Below, in pieces: positions 34,475 through 43,739 of a stretch of DNA of 64,000 nt. Both the position numbers and the translations under genes were made by a program. The stretch is from Mycobacterium sp. 050128 (lineage in GTDB: Bacteria > Actinomycetota > Actinomycetes > Mycobacteriales > Mycobacteriaceae): NCBI RefSeq assembly GCF_036409155.1, contig NZ_JAZGLW010000001.1, positions 3,286,001-3,350,000 on the forward strand. Direction: 5' to 3'. The stretch's first letter is position 1, and each line of letters opens with the position of its first letter. The notes beneath the pieces were generated by a model. The model was not told the origin of the DNA and did no database searches. It saw nothing but the letters and a program-made list of their open reading frames with translations.

Positions 34475-35974
34475 ATGAGCACACTCGGTGAACGCGCTGA
34501 CAGCACAGTCGATCAGCAGCGGGCGGATTTGGGCGCGATCCTGGCCAGGCAGCGCCGAGCATTCATCGACGACGGACCGCCGTCGCCGGCGCTGCGACGC
34601 AACCGGATCGACCGCCTGATGGCACTCGTCCTCGACAACACCGACGCGTTTGTCGACGCGATGGCCACCGATTTCGGCACCCGGTCCAAGGCGGCGACGT
34701 TGTTCACCGAGGTCATCGGGATGATCTCGGTGATTGAGCACACGAGATCCCATGTTGGGCAATGGATGCGGGCGACCAAGCTGATGCGCGCGGCAGCACT
34801 GTTCGGGCTGCGCGCCGAGGTGCAGCCGTCACCGCTAGGCGTGATCGGCATCATCGGTCCGTGGAACTTCCCGCTCAATCTCGTGATCCTGCCTGCCGCG
34901 ACCGCGTTCGCCGCCGGCAACCGAGTGATGATCAAGATGTCGGAGGTCACCTCTCACACCGCCGAATTGATGAAGGCGACCGCGCCGAACTACTTCGACT
35001 CCGACGAACTCGCCATCGTCACCGGAGGTCCCGACGTCGCGGCGACGTTCTCGACACTGCCGTTCGATCACCTGTTCTTCACCGGTTCGCCCTCGGTCGG
35101 CGCCTTGGTGCAGCGGGCGGCCGCGCAGAATCTGGTCCCGGTAACCCTCGAGCTCGGCGGCAAAAACCCGGTCGTCGTCGCACCCGGCGCCAACATCCGT
35201 CGGTCCGCCGCCCGGATCGCGCAGGGCCGCATGGTCAACGGGGGACAGGTGTGTGTGTGCCCCGACTACGTCTTCGTCCCTGACGAACAGATCGACGCGT
35301 TCGTCGGCGTCGCGTCCGACACGCTGCGCGGCATGTTCCCCGACATCGTCGCCAACAGCGACTACTGCTCGAGTGTCGATGAGGCCAACTTCGACCGGGT
35401 CGTCGGCCTGATCGAAGACGCGCGCGCCAACGGCGCCACCGTGGAAACCATTGCGCCGGAAGGGGAACCATTGCCCGACCGCAGCTCCCGCAAGATCGCG
35501 CCCACCATTGTGCGCGACATCGACGACACCATGAAGATCGCCAGCGAAGAGATCTTCGGCCCGGTCCTTGTGGTCAAGGGATATTCGCGTCTGGGCGAGG
35601 CCATCGAGTACATCAATGCGCGACCCGCGCCGCTGGTGGCCTACTGGTATGGGCCCGACGACGACGATTTCCGAAACTTCGTCCGCAACACCCGCAGCGG
35701 CGGTGTTGCTCGTAATGACTTTGCCGCGCAGATGATTCCGTCGGCCGCGCCGTTCGGCGGCGTGGGCCGCAGCGGGATGGGCGCCTATCACGGAAAGGCC
35801 GGCTTCGACGCATTCAGCCACCACCGGTCGGTGGTGGGAAGCGATCTGCCGTTCAGCGTCACCGGCAGTGCCGCGCCGCCCTTCGGGAAGTCGATGCGCA
35901 TGTATGCCGACGCCATGATGCGCATGACCCGGGCCCGGACCCGTCGCCGCCTCAAGGGCAGCCCGCGCCCCTAG
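34475..35974 (+). CDS. aldehyde dehydrogenase (NAD(P)-dependent)
   Basis: The protein has 499 residues from ATG 34475 (AAGGAACG upstream); longer in-frame sequence crosses the operator. It has the oxidoreductase motifs IIGPWNFPLNL, FTGSPSVGALVQ, the catalytic Glu in VTLELGGKNPVVV and the catalytic Cys in GRMVNGGQVCVCPDY. The C-terminus resembles coniferyl/long-chain aldehyde dehydrogenases (FGGVGRSGMGAYHGKAGFD). It converts an aldehyde to an acid, which could then enter the neighbouring CoA ligase. It is convergent with the SDR gene, overlapping by 4 bases. Confidence 0.93.
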   Translation: MSTLGERADSTVDQQRADLGAILARQRRAFIDDGPPSPALRRNRIDRLMALVLDNTDAFVDAMATDFGTRSKAATLFTEVIGMISVIEHTRSHVGQWMRATKLMRAAALFGLRAEVQPSPLGVIGIIGPWNFPLNLVILPAATAFAAGNRVMIKMSEVTSHTAELMKATAPNYFDSDELAIVTGGPDVAATFSTLPFDHLFFTGSPSVGALVQRAAAQNLVPVTLELGGKNPVVVAPGANIRRSAARIAQGRMVNGGQVCVCPDYVFVPDEQIDAFVGVASDTLRGMFPDIVANSDYCSSVDEANFDRVVGLIEDARANGATVETIAPEGEPLPDRSSRKIAPTIVRDIDDTMKIASEEIFGPVLVVKGYSRLGEAIEYINARPAPLVAYWYGPDDDDFRNFVRNTRSGGVARNDFAAQMIPSAAPFGGVGRSGMGAYHGKAGFDAFSHHRSVVGSDLPFSVTGSAAPPFGKSMRMYADAMMRMTRARTRRRLKGSPRP

Positions 35975-36798
35975 CGCGCGTTGGGATTCAGCCTCGCGGC
36001 GTACGCCATCAGGTCGGCGTATCGGACACCCAGCAGCCGCGGCAGGGCCGCCATCACCCGCCCGTCGGGTCCGATCAGGATTCGGGCGCGATTCTTCTCG
36101 GCTCCGCGCAGGATGGTCCGGGCGGCCTTCTCCGGCGACGTCAGTGCCATCCGGCCAAAGTACTTCGCTGCCTGGTCGGGATCCTCGGTCTCTGCGGTGC
36201 GCATGTTGGTCCCAAAGTTGGTGCGAACGACGCCCGGGTGCACGCAATGCACGGTCACTGGGTGGCGCCCGATGATCATCTCCTGGCGCAGTGCCTCGGT
36301 GAATCCCCGGACCGCGAATTTCGAAGTGCTGTAGGCACCTTGGTAGGGCACCGCGATCAGGCCGAACGCGCTGGACAGGTTGACCAGTCGCGCCGGCCGC
36401 TGGGTAGTTCCGGATTCGATCAGCTGCGGCAGAAAGGCTTTGGTCCCGCTGACCACGCCACCGATGTTGATGCCGAGGAGCCAGTCGAAGTCCTTCCAGG
36501 ACATGTCTGCCACGCTGGCGAACAGGTCGACCCCGGCGTTGTTGAACAGCATCGACGCCGGCCCGAGATCGCGGCGGACGTCTTCGGCGTGGCCGCACAC
36601 CGCGTCGCGGTCGGCGACGTCGACCTGATACGTGGTGACGTGGCCGGACCGGCACATAGCCTGTGTTTGCGCCAGATTCGCCTTGTCGATGTCGGATGCC
36701 GCCACGTGCGCCCCGTCTTGAGTGAGGGCATAGGTCAAGGCGCGCCCGATCCCCGACCCGGCACCGGAGACGACGGCGACACGATCCTGATACTTCAT
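35971..36798 (-). CDS. short-chain dehydrogenase/reductase
   Basis: The protein has 275 residues from ATG 36798, which overlaps the ligase stop (ATGA). It has the NAD(P) motif VVSGAGSGIGRALTYAL, then LFNNAGVD, the catalytic Ser strand RLVNLSSAFG and the YSTSKFAV motif with Tyr and Lys. The C-terminal extension (residues about 205-275) with basic helix EKNRARILIGPDGR is typical of the mycobacterial cyclohexanol/retinol-type SDRs. It would interconvert an alcohol and ketone in the pathway served by the adjacent CoA ligase and Rieske oxygenase. Confidence 0.9.
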   Translation of the reverse strand: MKYQDRVAVVSGAGSGIGRALTYALTQDGAHVAASDIDKANLAQTQAMCRSGHVTTYQVDVADRDAVCGHAEDVRRDLGPASMLFNNAGVDLFASVADMSWKDFDWLLGINIGGVVSGTKAFLPQLIESGTTQRPARLVNLSSAFGLIAVPYQGAYSTSKFAVRGFTEALRQEMIIGRHPVTVHCVHPGVVRTNFGTNMRTAETEDPDQAAKYFGRMALTSPEKAARTILRGAEKNRARILIGPDGRVMAALPRLLGVRYADLMAYAARLNPNAR

Positions 36799-38459
36799 GC
36801 CTGTGCCGCCTGCTCGCGCGCCCAGCGGTAATCGGCCTTGCCCGATGGACTGCGCTCGATGGCGGGGCGAAAGAGGACCGCCTTGGGAAGCTTGTAACGA
36901 GCCAGCGATTGCGCGGCGTGCATCACCAGATCCTCGGCATCGGCGTGCGCCCCTTCGGCCAGCGCGACGACGGCGACGACCTCTTGACCCCACCGTTCGC
37001 TGGGCCGTCCCGCGACCACCACGTCGGCCACCGCGGGATGCGACGCGATCGCGGTTTCGACCTCCTCGACGAAGATCTTCTCGCCGCCGGAGTTGATCGT
37101 CACCGAATCGCGGCCCAGCAACTCGATGCTGGCGTCCTCGCGGTGGCGGGCCCGATCACCCGGAATCGCATACCGCACACCACCGATCACCGGGAAGGTC
37201 GCGGCGGTCTTGGCCGCATCGCCCTTGTAACCGAGTGGAATGTAACCGCGTTGGGCCAGCCAACCGATTCCGTCGTGTCCCGGCGGCAGTATCGACGACA
37301 GATCCTCGGCCGCCACGAACGCATCGGGTCCGGCGTTGAAGGTGCCGGTGGACACCGCGCCGGACGCCGACATGTGATGCATCTGCGCACCGGTCTCCGA
37401 GGATCCGACACCATCCACCACAACGACATTCGGCAGCGCTTGGATCAAGCGCTCCTTGACATACGGCGTCAGCACGGCACCGCCGTTGGCGATCACGCCG
37501 AGCGACGACACGTCCGCTGTCCCGTTTTCCAGGCCCTTCTCCAGGGCGGCGAGCAACGGCCTGGCCATCGCGTCTCCGACCACCGTCACCACCGAGACCC
37601 GTTCGCGCTCGATCGTGCGGACCACGTCGTCGGCGTCCAAATGGTCTACGACCGAAGGGAAGACGACGGACTGCCCGGTGGTCAGGGCGGTCATCACGCT
37701 CCACTGCGCCGCGCCGTGGATCAGCGGCGGCAAGATCATCAATTTGGTTCCCGGGGCCGCGGCGGCTCGTTCCACGATTTCGTCGACCGAGCCGGCGGGT
37801 TCGCCGGTCATCAGATTGCGGCCGCCGAAAGACGTCATGAAGATGTCGTGCTGGCGCCACAACACACCCTTGGGCATCCCCGTGGTGCCGCCGGTGTAGA
37901 GGACGTACAGGTCGTCTGGGGAGTGCTGCACCGGCGGCGGCGTCGACGGGCTGGATCTGACGATGCTGTCGTAATCGACTGCGCCGTGCACCAAGTCGTT
38001 GCCCGAGTTGTCGGCGATCTGGATCAGCACGCGTAGCCTCGGGAGCTCGGGCAGGACTTCGGCCACCCGTGGCGCGAACGCGGCGTGGTAGACCAGCGCT
38101 GTCGCGCCCGAATCCGCGAGCAGATACTGCAGCTCGCTTTTGACGTAGCGGAAGTTGACGTTGAACGGTGCCACGCGGGCTCCGAAGGCGCCGAGCAACG
38201 ACTCGACGAATTCGTTTCCGTTGTAGGCGTACAGTCCGAGCAGGTCCTGGCCCACCTCGTGGCCGGCCAGCCCGGAGCGCTCGGTGTGGCAGCCAAGGCC
38301 CCGGGCGTGCAGATACGCCGCGAGACGGTTGGACCGCTCGATGGTCTGCGCGTAGCTGAACCGCCGATCGCCCTGGATCAGCAGCTCGCGGTCGCCGATC
38401 GCGCCCGCGACCGCCCGGGCGACGGCGGGGACTGTGAATTGTGTTGCGGTGTCTGACAT
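36795..38459 (-). CDS. AMP-dependent acyl-CoA synthetase
   Basis: The protein has about 554 residues from ATG 38459; TTG 38471 is an alternative. It has the P-loop YVLYTGGTTGMPKGVLWRQHD, the adenine segment DGVGSSETGAQMH, the RDSVTINSGGEKIFVEEVE hinge and terminal SPSGKADYRWA. The close similarity to the ligase at 19741, including YTGGTTGxPKGVLWRQ, shows a recent paralogue of a mycobacterial FadD subgroup. It is part of a leftward operon with a thioesterase, a hydrolase-like protein, a Rieske oxygenase and an SDR. Confidence 0.93.
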   Translation of the reverse strand: MSDTATQFTVPAVARAVAGAIGDRELLIQGDRRFSYAQTIERSNRLAAYLHARGLGCHTERSGLAGHEVGQDLLGLYAYNGNEFVESLLGAFGARVAPFNVNFRYVKSELQYLLADSGATALVYHAAFAPRVAEVLPELPRLRVLIQIADNSGNDLVHGAVDYDSIVRSSPSTPPPVQHSPDDLYVLYTGGTTGMPKGVLWRQHDIFMTSFGGRNLMTGEPAGSVDEIVERAAAAPGTKLMILPPLIHGAAQWSVMTALTTGQSVVFPSVVDHLDADDVVRTIERERVSVVTVVGDAMARPLLAALEKGLENGTADVSSLGVIANGGAVLTPYVKERLIQALPNVVVVDGVGSSETGAQMHHMSASGAVSTGTFNAGPDAFVAAEDLSSILPPGHDGIGWLAQRGYIPLGYKGDAAKTAATFPVIGGVRYAIPGDRARHREDASIELLGRDSVTINSGGEKIFVEEVETAIASHPAVADVVVAGRPSERWGQEVVAVVALAEGAHADAEDLVMHAAQSLARYKLPKAVLFRPAIERSPSGKADYRWAREQAAQA

Positions 38460-38478
38460 CTTTGGCTTCAAGCGCCTC

Positions 38479-39099
38479 TCACGGCTGGTGGGGTAGCAGG
38501 CGGACCATCAGGCCGTTGGCTTCGCTGAGCAGCGACCCGTCGGCCGACGTCATCGTCGAGGAGATAAAGACTTTCCTGCCTTCGGTATTGCCGATTCGTC
38601 CTTTGGCGATCAACGGTTCATCGATCGGGGTGATCTTGCGGTAGTCGACGTGCAGGTAGGCGGTGCGGGTCGGGTGAATGCCCGCGGTGGAGACCACCAT
38701 GCCGAACATCCAGTCGTAGAACAGCGGGATCATGCCACCGTGCACGGCATTGTTGCCACCCACGTGGGATTGGGTGAAGTGTCCTTCCATCGTCACCCCG
38801 TCGGGCCCGGATTCCGTCACCAGCCAGGGCGGCATCAAGGGGTGGGCCAACCCGGGCAGACTCAGCACCCGGCCGGCCACCGCCTCGGTCTCCGGAACCT
38901 GGTGACCGTCCAGCAAGGCACAGGCGTTCTGCAGGTGTGTGGCGGCGGCGGCCCACAGCGCTGGTTCCGGGTTGGTGGACACGGTCAGGTCTTGCAGCCG
39001 CCGCAGCGCCGCGACGAACGGGCCGAGCTCGGACGGCGCATCCTCGACGGGCTTGACGTCGGGAAACCCGCCGCGGGTGGTGGGTGCCGTGTCGGTCAT
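38479..39099 (-). CDS. PaaI-like hotdog-fold thioesterase
   Basis: The protein has 206 residues from ATG 39099. After a linker of about 90 residues it has the hotdog core SHVGGNNAVHGGMIPLFYDWMFG with the HGG motif, then TAYLHVDYRKITPID. It is probably an acyl-CoA thioesterase. It is similar in layout to the one at 12190. It lies 19 bases before the ligase, so the operon contains both CoA-ester forming and hydrolysing enzymes. The frame extends further upstream only in the shadow of the next gene. Confidence 0.85.
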   Translation of the reverse strand: MTDTAPTTRGGFPDVKPVEDAPSELGPFVAALRRLQDLTVSTNPEPALWAAAATHLQNACALLDGHQVPETEAVAGRVLSLPGLAHPLMPPWLVTESGPDGVTMEGHFTQSHVGGNNAVHGGMIPLFYDWMFGMVVSTAGIHPTRTAYLHVDYRKITPIDEPLIAKGRIGNTEGRKVFISSTMTSADGSLLSEANGLMVRLLPHQP

Positions 39100-39734
39100 G
39101 GGGATCCTTGCGTCTGCTGCTGCCATACCTGGAGCAGGTCGTCGGTCGTGGTGATCGTTGCCAGCAGCGACAGCGTGTTGGCGATCATCGCAGCACCGTA
39201 CTCGGTGGGGATGCCGGCGACGGCGTCGCGGGGGACGACAACGCGGTAGGCGGCGTTGACGGCATCCATCACGACGTTGGGTATGGCGATGTTCAGCGAA
39301 ACGCCGACCACGACGATCGTGGACACGCCGAGGTTGCGCAGCACCGCGTCCAGGTCGGTGCCGCCCATCGGTCCCACCCCGTGCCAGCGGCGCAGCACCA
39401 AATCCGTTGGATCGGGCCCTAATTCGGGCAACACTTCGGCGCCTGGCGTACCGGGAGTGATGTCCACCTGGTTGCCGCCGCTCATTGCGAAGATCTTGGC
39501 GTTGTGGTTGGACCCGAGCCCGTCGGGCCGCCGCTGCACCAGGCAGTGCACCACGTGCACGCCGGCCGCCCGCGCCGCCGGCAGCAGCCGCACGATGTTG
39601 GGTAGTGCCTCCCGGCTCGCTTCCTCGGCGAGCATCGCCAGCCCCGCGTCGGGGCCCATGACCGCGCCCTGGCATTCCTGGGCGACGATCGCGGTGTGTG
39701 CGGGAGCAACGAGGTCGGCGAGGTGTGGCTTCAT
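39096..39734 (-). CDS. isochorismatase-like hydrolase lacking the catalytic Cys
   Basis: The 212-residue protein starts at ATG 39734, overlapping the Rieske stop. The fold is recognisable (TAIVAQECQGAVMGPDAG, GVSLNIAIPNVVMDAVNAAYRVVV). The position normally holding the nucleophilic Cys (GVxTxxCV) reads Ala, and the first-strand Asp (IDMQ in relatives) reads Glu. That excludes a normal cysteine hydrolase and instead resembles the isochorismatase branch, or an inactive member. Its place in a catabolic operon with a Rieske oxygenase gives no clear substrate. Confidence 0.8.
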   Translation of the reverse strand: MKPHLADLVAPAHTAIVAQECQGAVMGPDAGLAMLAEEASREALPNIVRLLPAARAAGVHVVHCLVQRRPDGLGSNHNAKIFAMSGGNQVDITPGTPGAEVLPELGPDPTDLVLRRWHGVGPMGGTDLDAVLRNLGVSTIVVVGVSLNIAIPNVVMDAVNAAYRVVVPRDAVAGIPTEYGAAMIANTLSLLATITTTDDLLQVWQQQTQGSP

Positions 39735-40723
39735 GCCGGGACGTCGTAGAACTGTGTCGCCCATTTTCGCAGTGCCATATAGCCTTTCGCGTCGACCTTG
39801 GACAGTGCCGGATTTTCGACGTACTTCTGGTAACGCCAGATTTGCAGGTCGTCGAAGACGGTGGACAGGAACTGCTTTTCGATCAGGTCGCGCAGTTTGC
39901 CCTCGGGCACCTCGGAGTCATCACCGGGGATGCGCGGCCACCAGATCGAATAGAACAGGTCCGAGCATTCGTCGTCGACGGGCGTGCAGGTGAAGATCAG
40001 GCGGTGATTCTGCGCGCCCTCGAAGACGCTGATCGCCCCGCCGAGACCGAACAGGTGGCTGTGGAACCGCAATGCGAGATCGTCGGGATTGTCACTGCGC
40101 GCATCCGGCCAGCCCGCGATGAATTGCCATTCGTGGTCGACGATCTTCCAGTCCAACACCCGCGGTGTCACCGTCGCGTGGTGGACGTACTCGAAATGGG
40201 CGCTGTCGGGGGCATTCTCCGCGACGATCTGCGGATGCACCGGTTCGCGCTCGGCACGCCGGGAGAACTCCGGATACGCCCGGTAGTAACCGGCCGGATC
40301 GGTCTCGAACTGCGGGAACTTCCGGAAGATGTCCGGCATTTCCCACTGCGGCTCCTTGCCGTCGGGGTGATGCCAGACGAATACGCAGTCGTATTGCTCC
40401 TGGACGGGATACGACTTGAGCCGCAGCGCCTTGTTGGGGCGGTCCGGCTGATAGGGGATGTAGCGGTTGGTGCCGTCCGGGCCCCAGCGCCAGCCGTGGA
40501 AGGGGCACTCGACGCAGTCGCCGACCACCTTGCCGCCGTGACCGATGTGGGCGCCGAGGTGTTTGCAATGTCCCTCCAGCACGTGCAGCTCGCCCGACTC
40601 GTCTCGATAGCCGACGAGATCTTCGCCGAAGTACTGCAGCGGCCGAACCTCGCCAACGGGGAACTCCGGGGACCATCCGACCATGAACCACCCGGTGACC
40701 TTCCAGGTGAACGGGACTTTCAC
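39731..40723 (-). CDS. Rieske [2Fe-2S] oxygenase (KshA-like oxygenase component)
   Basis: The protein has 330 residues from GTG 40723, which has GGGAGGAG 5 bases upstream; a GTG at 40738 contains that site. The Rieske cluster motif is C-K-H ... C-P-F-H (residues about 54-80, in HCKHLGAHIGHGG and ECPFHGW). The catalytic domain shows the mononuclear iron motif AENAPDSAHFEYVHH. The closest known group is the ring-hydroxylating monooxygenases such as 3-ketosteroid 9-alpha-hydroxylase. A separate reductase would be needed; none lies adjacent. It is the first gene of the operon, under the WTACAGTA site at 40761. Confidence 0.93.
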   Translation of the reverse strand: MKVPFTWKVTGWFMVGWSPEFPVGEVRPLQYFGEDLVGYRDESGELHVLEGHCKHLGAHIGHGGKVVGDCVECPFHGWRWGPDGTNRYIPYQPDRPNKALRLKSYPVQEQYDCVFVWHHPDGKEPQWEMPDIFRKFPQFETDPAGYYRAYPEFSRRAEREPVHPQIVAENAPDSAHFEYVHHATVTPRVLDWKIVDHEWQFIAGWPDARSDNPDDLALRFHSHLFGLGGAISVFEGAQNHRLIFTCTPVDDECSDLFYSIWWPRIPGDDSEVPEGKLRDLIEKQFLSTVFDDLQIWRYQKYVENPALSKVDAKGYMALRKWATQFYDVPA

Positions 40724-40750
40724 GGCGGCTCCTCCCACGTTCTGCTAGAT

Positions 40751-40780
40751 ACTAAGCCCGTTACAGTATAGATTTCAGCA
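40751..40780. promoter_or_regulatory. divergent promoter with TTACAGTA
   Basis: TTACAGTA occupies 40761-40768 in the gap between the Rieske operon and the flavin monooxygenase. On the leftward strand it reads TATACTGTAA and could include a minus-10 for the Rieske operon. It is one of six copies of the WTACAGTA core. Confidence 0.5.
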
Positions 40781-40937
40781 GGTCCTCAGAAGTTCGTCCA
40801 GGGCGGGGCAGGGAGCGTGATGACGCAGGTGGTTGTCTCGGTGGCTGATGAGCTGGCAGGGCTCCGGAAATCCAAGGTGCGGTGCTGCCGTTTTCTGGAC
40901 GGCAAACGCCGGCTCCTGGCAGGTCACGGAGGTGACG

Positions 40938-42560
40938 ATGCCTGAGTTGGATGCATCCGTCGATGTGCTGGTGATCGGCGCCGGGTTCTCCGGCCTGTAC
41001 ATGCTGCATCGGTTGCGGCAGCTCGGCGTCCGCACCCGAGTGCTGGAGATGGCTGAAAACGTTGGAGGCACCTGGCTGTTCAACCGCTACCCCGGAGCGC
41101 GATGCGACATCGAAAGCATCGAGTACTCCTACAGCTTCTCCGACGAGATTCAGCAGGAATGGGTCTGGACCGAGTCGATGCCGGCCCAGCCGGAGATCGA
41201 GGCTTACCTGAATTTCGTCGCCGACCGGTTGGACCTGCGTCGCGATATTGCGTTCCACACCAAGGTCGTCGCGATGGAGTTCGACGAAGACGCGGCGGTG
41301 TGGCTGGTGCGCACCGAATCCGGTGAGACCTTGGTCGCACCGTTCGTCGTCGCCGCCTCCGGCATCCTCTCGGTGCCGCTGGAGCCCGATATCCCGGGAA
41401 TGGGGACATTCGCCGGAACCTCGCTGTTCACCAGCCGCTGGCCCAAGGACGGCTTCGACCTCACCGGAAAACGGGTCGGCGTGATCGGCACCGGCTCGAC
41501 CGGAGTTCAGCTGATCCCCGTGGTGGCTCAACAAGCCTTGCAGCTCTGCGTGTTTCAGCGTTCACCCGCATACACGTTGCCCTGGCGCGTGCACCAGTTC
41601 GAGCCTGGCGAGCTCGACGAGATGAAGGGCCGCTACGACGAGATCCGCGAGGCCCAGCGGGCCCACCCGATCGGGGCGGCGCGGCTGAGCGCCTTTTCCG
41701 TCCTGCTGGAAATGCTGAGCAGTCCGGCGATCAAGTCGGCGTCGCGCGAGGAGCAGCTGCGCGCCATCGAGGAGAACGGCGTGATGGGTGCGCTCAACTG
41801 GAGCGACATCTTCTTCGACATCGAAGCCAACCGGATGGCCGCCCAGCTCTACGGCGAAGCGGTGGCCCGAATCGTCAAGGACCCGCAGACGGCGGCGTCG
41901 TTGGTGCCGGTGCATCCGTTCGCGTGTAAGCGGCCGATCATCGACCAGGGTTACTACGAGACCTACAACCGGGACAACGTCACGCTCGTAGATCTGCGCA
42001 AGTCGCCCATTCGCGAGGTGACCGCGAACGGCATCCGCACCGAAACCGATGAGTACGAGCTGGACGTGATCGTCTACGCCACCGGATTCGACGCGATGAC
42101 CGGGGCCCTGTCCCGCATCGACATCCGCGGCCGCGACGCGATGTCGCTCGGCGAATTCTGGGCCACCGAGGGACCGCTGTCCTACCTCGGGCTGGCGGTC
42201 GCCGGCTTCCCGAACCTGTTCACCATCCAGGGCCCGGGCAGCCCGAGCGCCGCCACGAACTTCGTCGCGGCGCTGGAGCAACATGTGGAGTGGATCGGTG
42301 ATTGCATCACGCATCTGCGCGACAACGCAATACGCACGATCGAGGCGCTCAGTACCGCGCAACAGGAATGGATGGACCACGCCACCGCGTTGGTCGCGCC
42401 CACGGTGTTGGTTCACCCGTCCTGCAATTCCTGGTACAACGGCGGCAACGTGCCCGGCAAGAAGCGGATGTACATGGGTTATACCGGTGGGATCCCGGAA
42501 TATCGGCGCCGCTGCGACGAAATCGCCGCCGCCGGATATGCCGGTTTCAAGTTGGCGTGA
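40938..42560 (+). CDS. flavin-containing / Baeyer-Villiger-type monooxygenase
   Basis: The protein has 540 residues from ATG 40938 (ACGGAGGTGACG upstream). It has an FAD motif VLVIGAGFSGLYMLHRL (residues about 11-27), an NADPH motif GVIGTGSTGVQLIP (about residue 181) and the C-terminal SCNSWYNGGNVPGK. The Baeyer-Villiger fingerprint FxGxxxHxxxWP reads FAGTSLFTSRWP (from residue 158), so the His that closes the NADPH site is Phe164. It would normally turn a cyclic or linear ketone into a lactone or ester; the missing His leaves this uncertain. It heads a four-gene operon. Confidence 0.9.
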   Translation: MPELDASVDVLVIGAGFSGLYMLHRLRQLGVRTRVLEMAENVGGTWLFNRYPGARCDIESIEYSYSFSDEIQQEWVWTESMPAQPEIEAYLNFVADRLDLRRDIAFHTKVVAMEFDEDAAVWLVRTESGETLVAPFVVAASGILSVPLEPDIPGMGTFAGTSLFTSRWPKDGFDLTGKRVGVIGTGSTGVQLIPVVAQQALQLCVFQRSPAYTLPWRVHQFEPGELDEMKGRYDEIREAQRAHPIGAARLSAFSVLLEMLSSPAIKSASREEQLRAIEENGVMGALNWSDIFFDIEANRMAAQLYGEAVARIVKDPQTAASLVPVHPFACKRPIIDQGYYETYNRDNVTLVDLRKSPIREVTANGIRTETDEYELDVIVYATGFDAMTGALSRIDIRGRDAMSLGEFWATEGPLSYLGLAVAGFPNLFTIQGPGSPSAATNFVAALEQHVEWIGDCITHLRDNAIRTIEALSTAQQEWMDHATALVAPTVLVHPSCNSWYNGGNVPGKKRMYMGYTGGIPEYRRRCDEIAAAGYAGFKLA

Positions 42561-42581
42561 CTGATTCGGGGCTGGTTTAAG

Positions 42582-43739
42582 GTGAGCGGCATGGCTGGAT
42601 TTTCGCTGGCGAAGCGTTCCTTCGACATCGGCCGCGAACTGAGCTTGGTGCTGCCGCGCACCGTGGCCGGCCTCAACGAATCAACGGGCTGGGTCCCGGC
42701 TTCGCGGCGAGGAGTGCGCCAGTTCGGCGAGGTCATGTTGGACGAACTTGTCTTGAGTGGCTTCACCTTGCTGGGCGGCAACCTGACCAAAGATGTCCGG
42801 CCGCTCAGCGCGTGCGCGCCGGCGGCCGAGGAGTTATCGACGCTGGGCATCGACGGCGCCCATGCCGCACCAAAACCCTTGCAGGTGAAGTCGATACGAC
42901 GGCACCGCATCGGGGGATTGGCCTACGAACGGATGACGTTCGAGCATGACCCGCAGCTCCCGGAGACGCTGGCTGCCGAGGGCCTAAGTGGTGCGGCGCG
43001 CGCGGTGGTGCACCTGTGCCGCCACCGCGACCGGCCGCGGCCGTGGCTGATCTGGGTGCACGGAGCCGGTCAGGGCGGCGCCGAGGATTTGTTGCTGTCT
43101 CGCATCGGCCACATCCACCACACGTTGGGGTTCAACGTCGCGATGCCGGTCCAACCCGGCCACGGGTGCCGGCGCCGCGAATGGCCGGCCTACCCGGACA
43201 TGGATCCACTCGGCAATGTCGCGGGCATGATGCGCTCGGTGTCGGAGGTACGCGCCGTGGTGCGCTGGGTCCAGCCGCAGGCCAGTACCGTTGTGGTGTC
43301 CGGTATTTCGATGGGTACCCCGGTGGCCGCGCTGGTTTCGCACCTGGAGCGCCAAATCAATGCGGTGGCGCTGTACACCCCGATTCTGGGGCTCAACGCG
43401 ATGATCGCCCGGCACCTCACGCGCTGGGGATCGGCGCGCGACGGATTCCGGGACCTGCTGGGATCCCCGGTGGTCGCGCAGCTGACATCGGTGATCGATC
43501 CGCTGGCGGTCGACCCGGCGCCGCCGCCGCAGCGCCGGCTGATCGTCGGGGCGTGGCACGATCGCATGGCGATGCGTGAGCCCACCGACGCGCTGCAGGA
43601 ACGCTGGGGCGGTCAGCTGTACTGGTACGACGGCAGCCACGTGGGTCACATCTTCTCCCGTCGCGTGCAAAAGGTCTCCGAGCGATTCCTGCGCGAGGTG
43701 GTCTCGCAAAACGGGCCAGAACCGGTGTCCCAGCGATGA
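42582..43739 (+). CDS. alpha/beta hydrolase
   Basis: The 385-residue protein starts at GTG 42582 or ATG 42591. It has about 140 residues of N-terminal extension, then the oxyanion strand LIWVHGAGQGG, the nucleophile elbow VSGISMGTPV (Ser present) and a late His in YWYDGSHVGHIF. Expected acid residues lie near GAWHDRMAM. An esterase or lactonase acting on the product of the upstream flavin monooxygenase would make biochemical sense (ester hydrolysis after Baeyer-Villiger oxidation; inference). The stop overlaps the next gene. Confidence 0.85.
   Translation: MSGMAGFSLAKRSFDIGRELSLVLPRTVAGLNESTGWVPASRRGVRQFGEVMLDELVLSGFTLLGGNLTKDVRPLSACAPAAEELSTLGIDGAHAAPKPLQVKSIRRHRIGGLAYERMTFEHDPQLPETLAAEGLSGAARAVVHLCRHRDRPRPWLIWVHGAGQGGAEDLLLSRIGHIHHTLGFNVAMPVQPGHGCRRREWPAYPDMDPLGNVAGMMRSVSEVRAVVRWVQPQASTVVVSGISMGTPVAALVSHLERQINAVALYTPILGLNAMIARHLTRWGSARDGFRDLLGSPVVAQLTSVIDPLAVDPAPPPQRRLIVGAWHDRMAMREPTDALQERWGGQLYWYDGSHVGHIFSRRVQKVSERFLREVVSQNGPEPVSQR

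Noticed and set aside
34835..36655. 606-codon open frame on the - strand
   Set aside because: It overlaps the aldehyde dehydrogenase and SDR genes, both with intact catalytic motifs. It is a codon-bias shadow.
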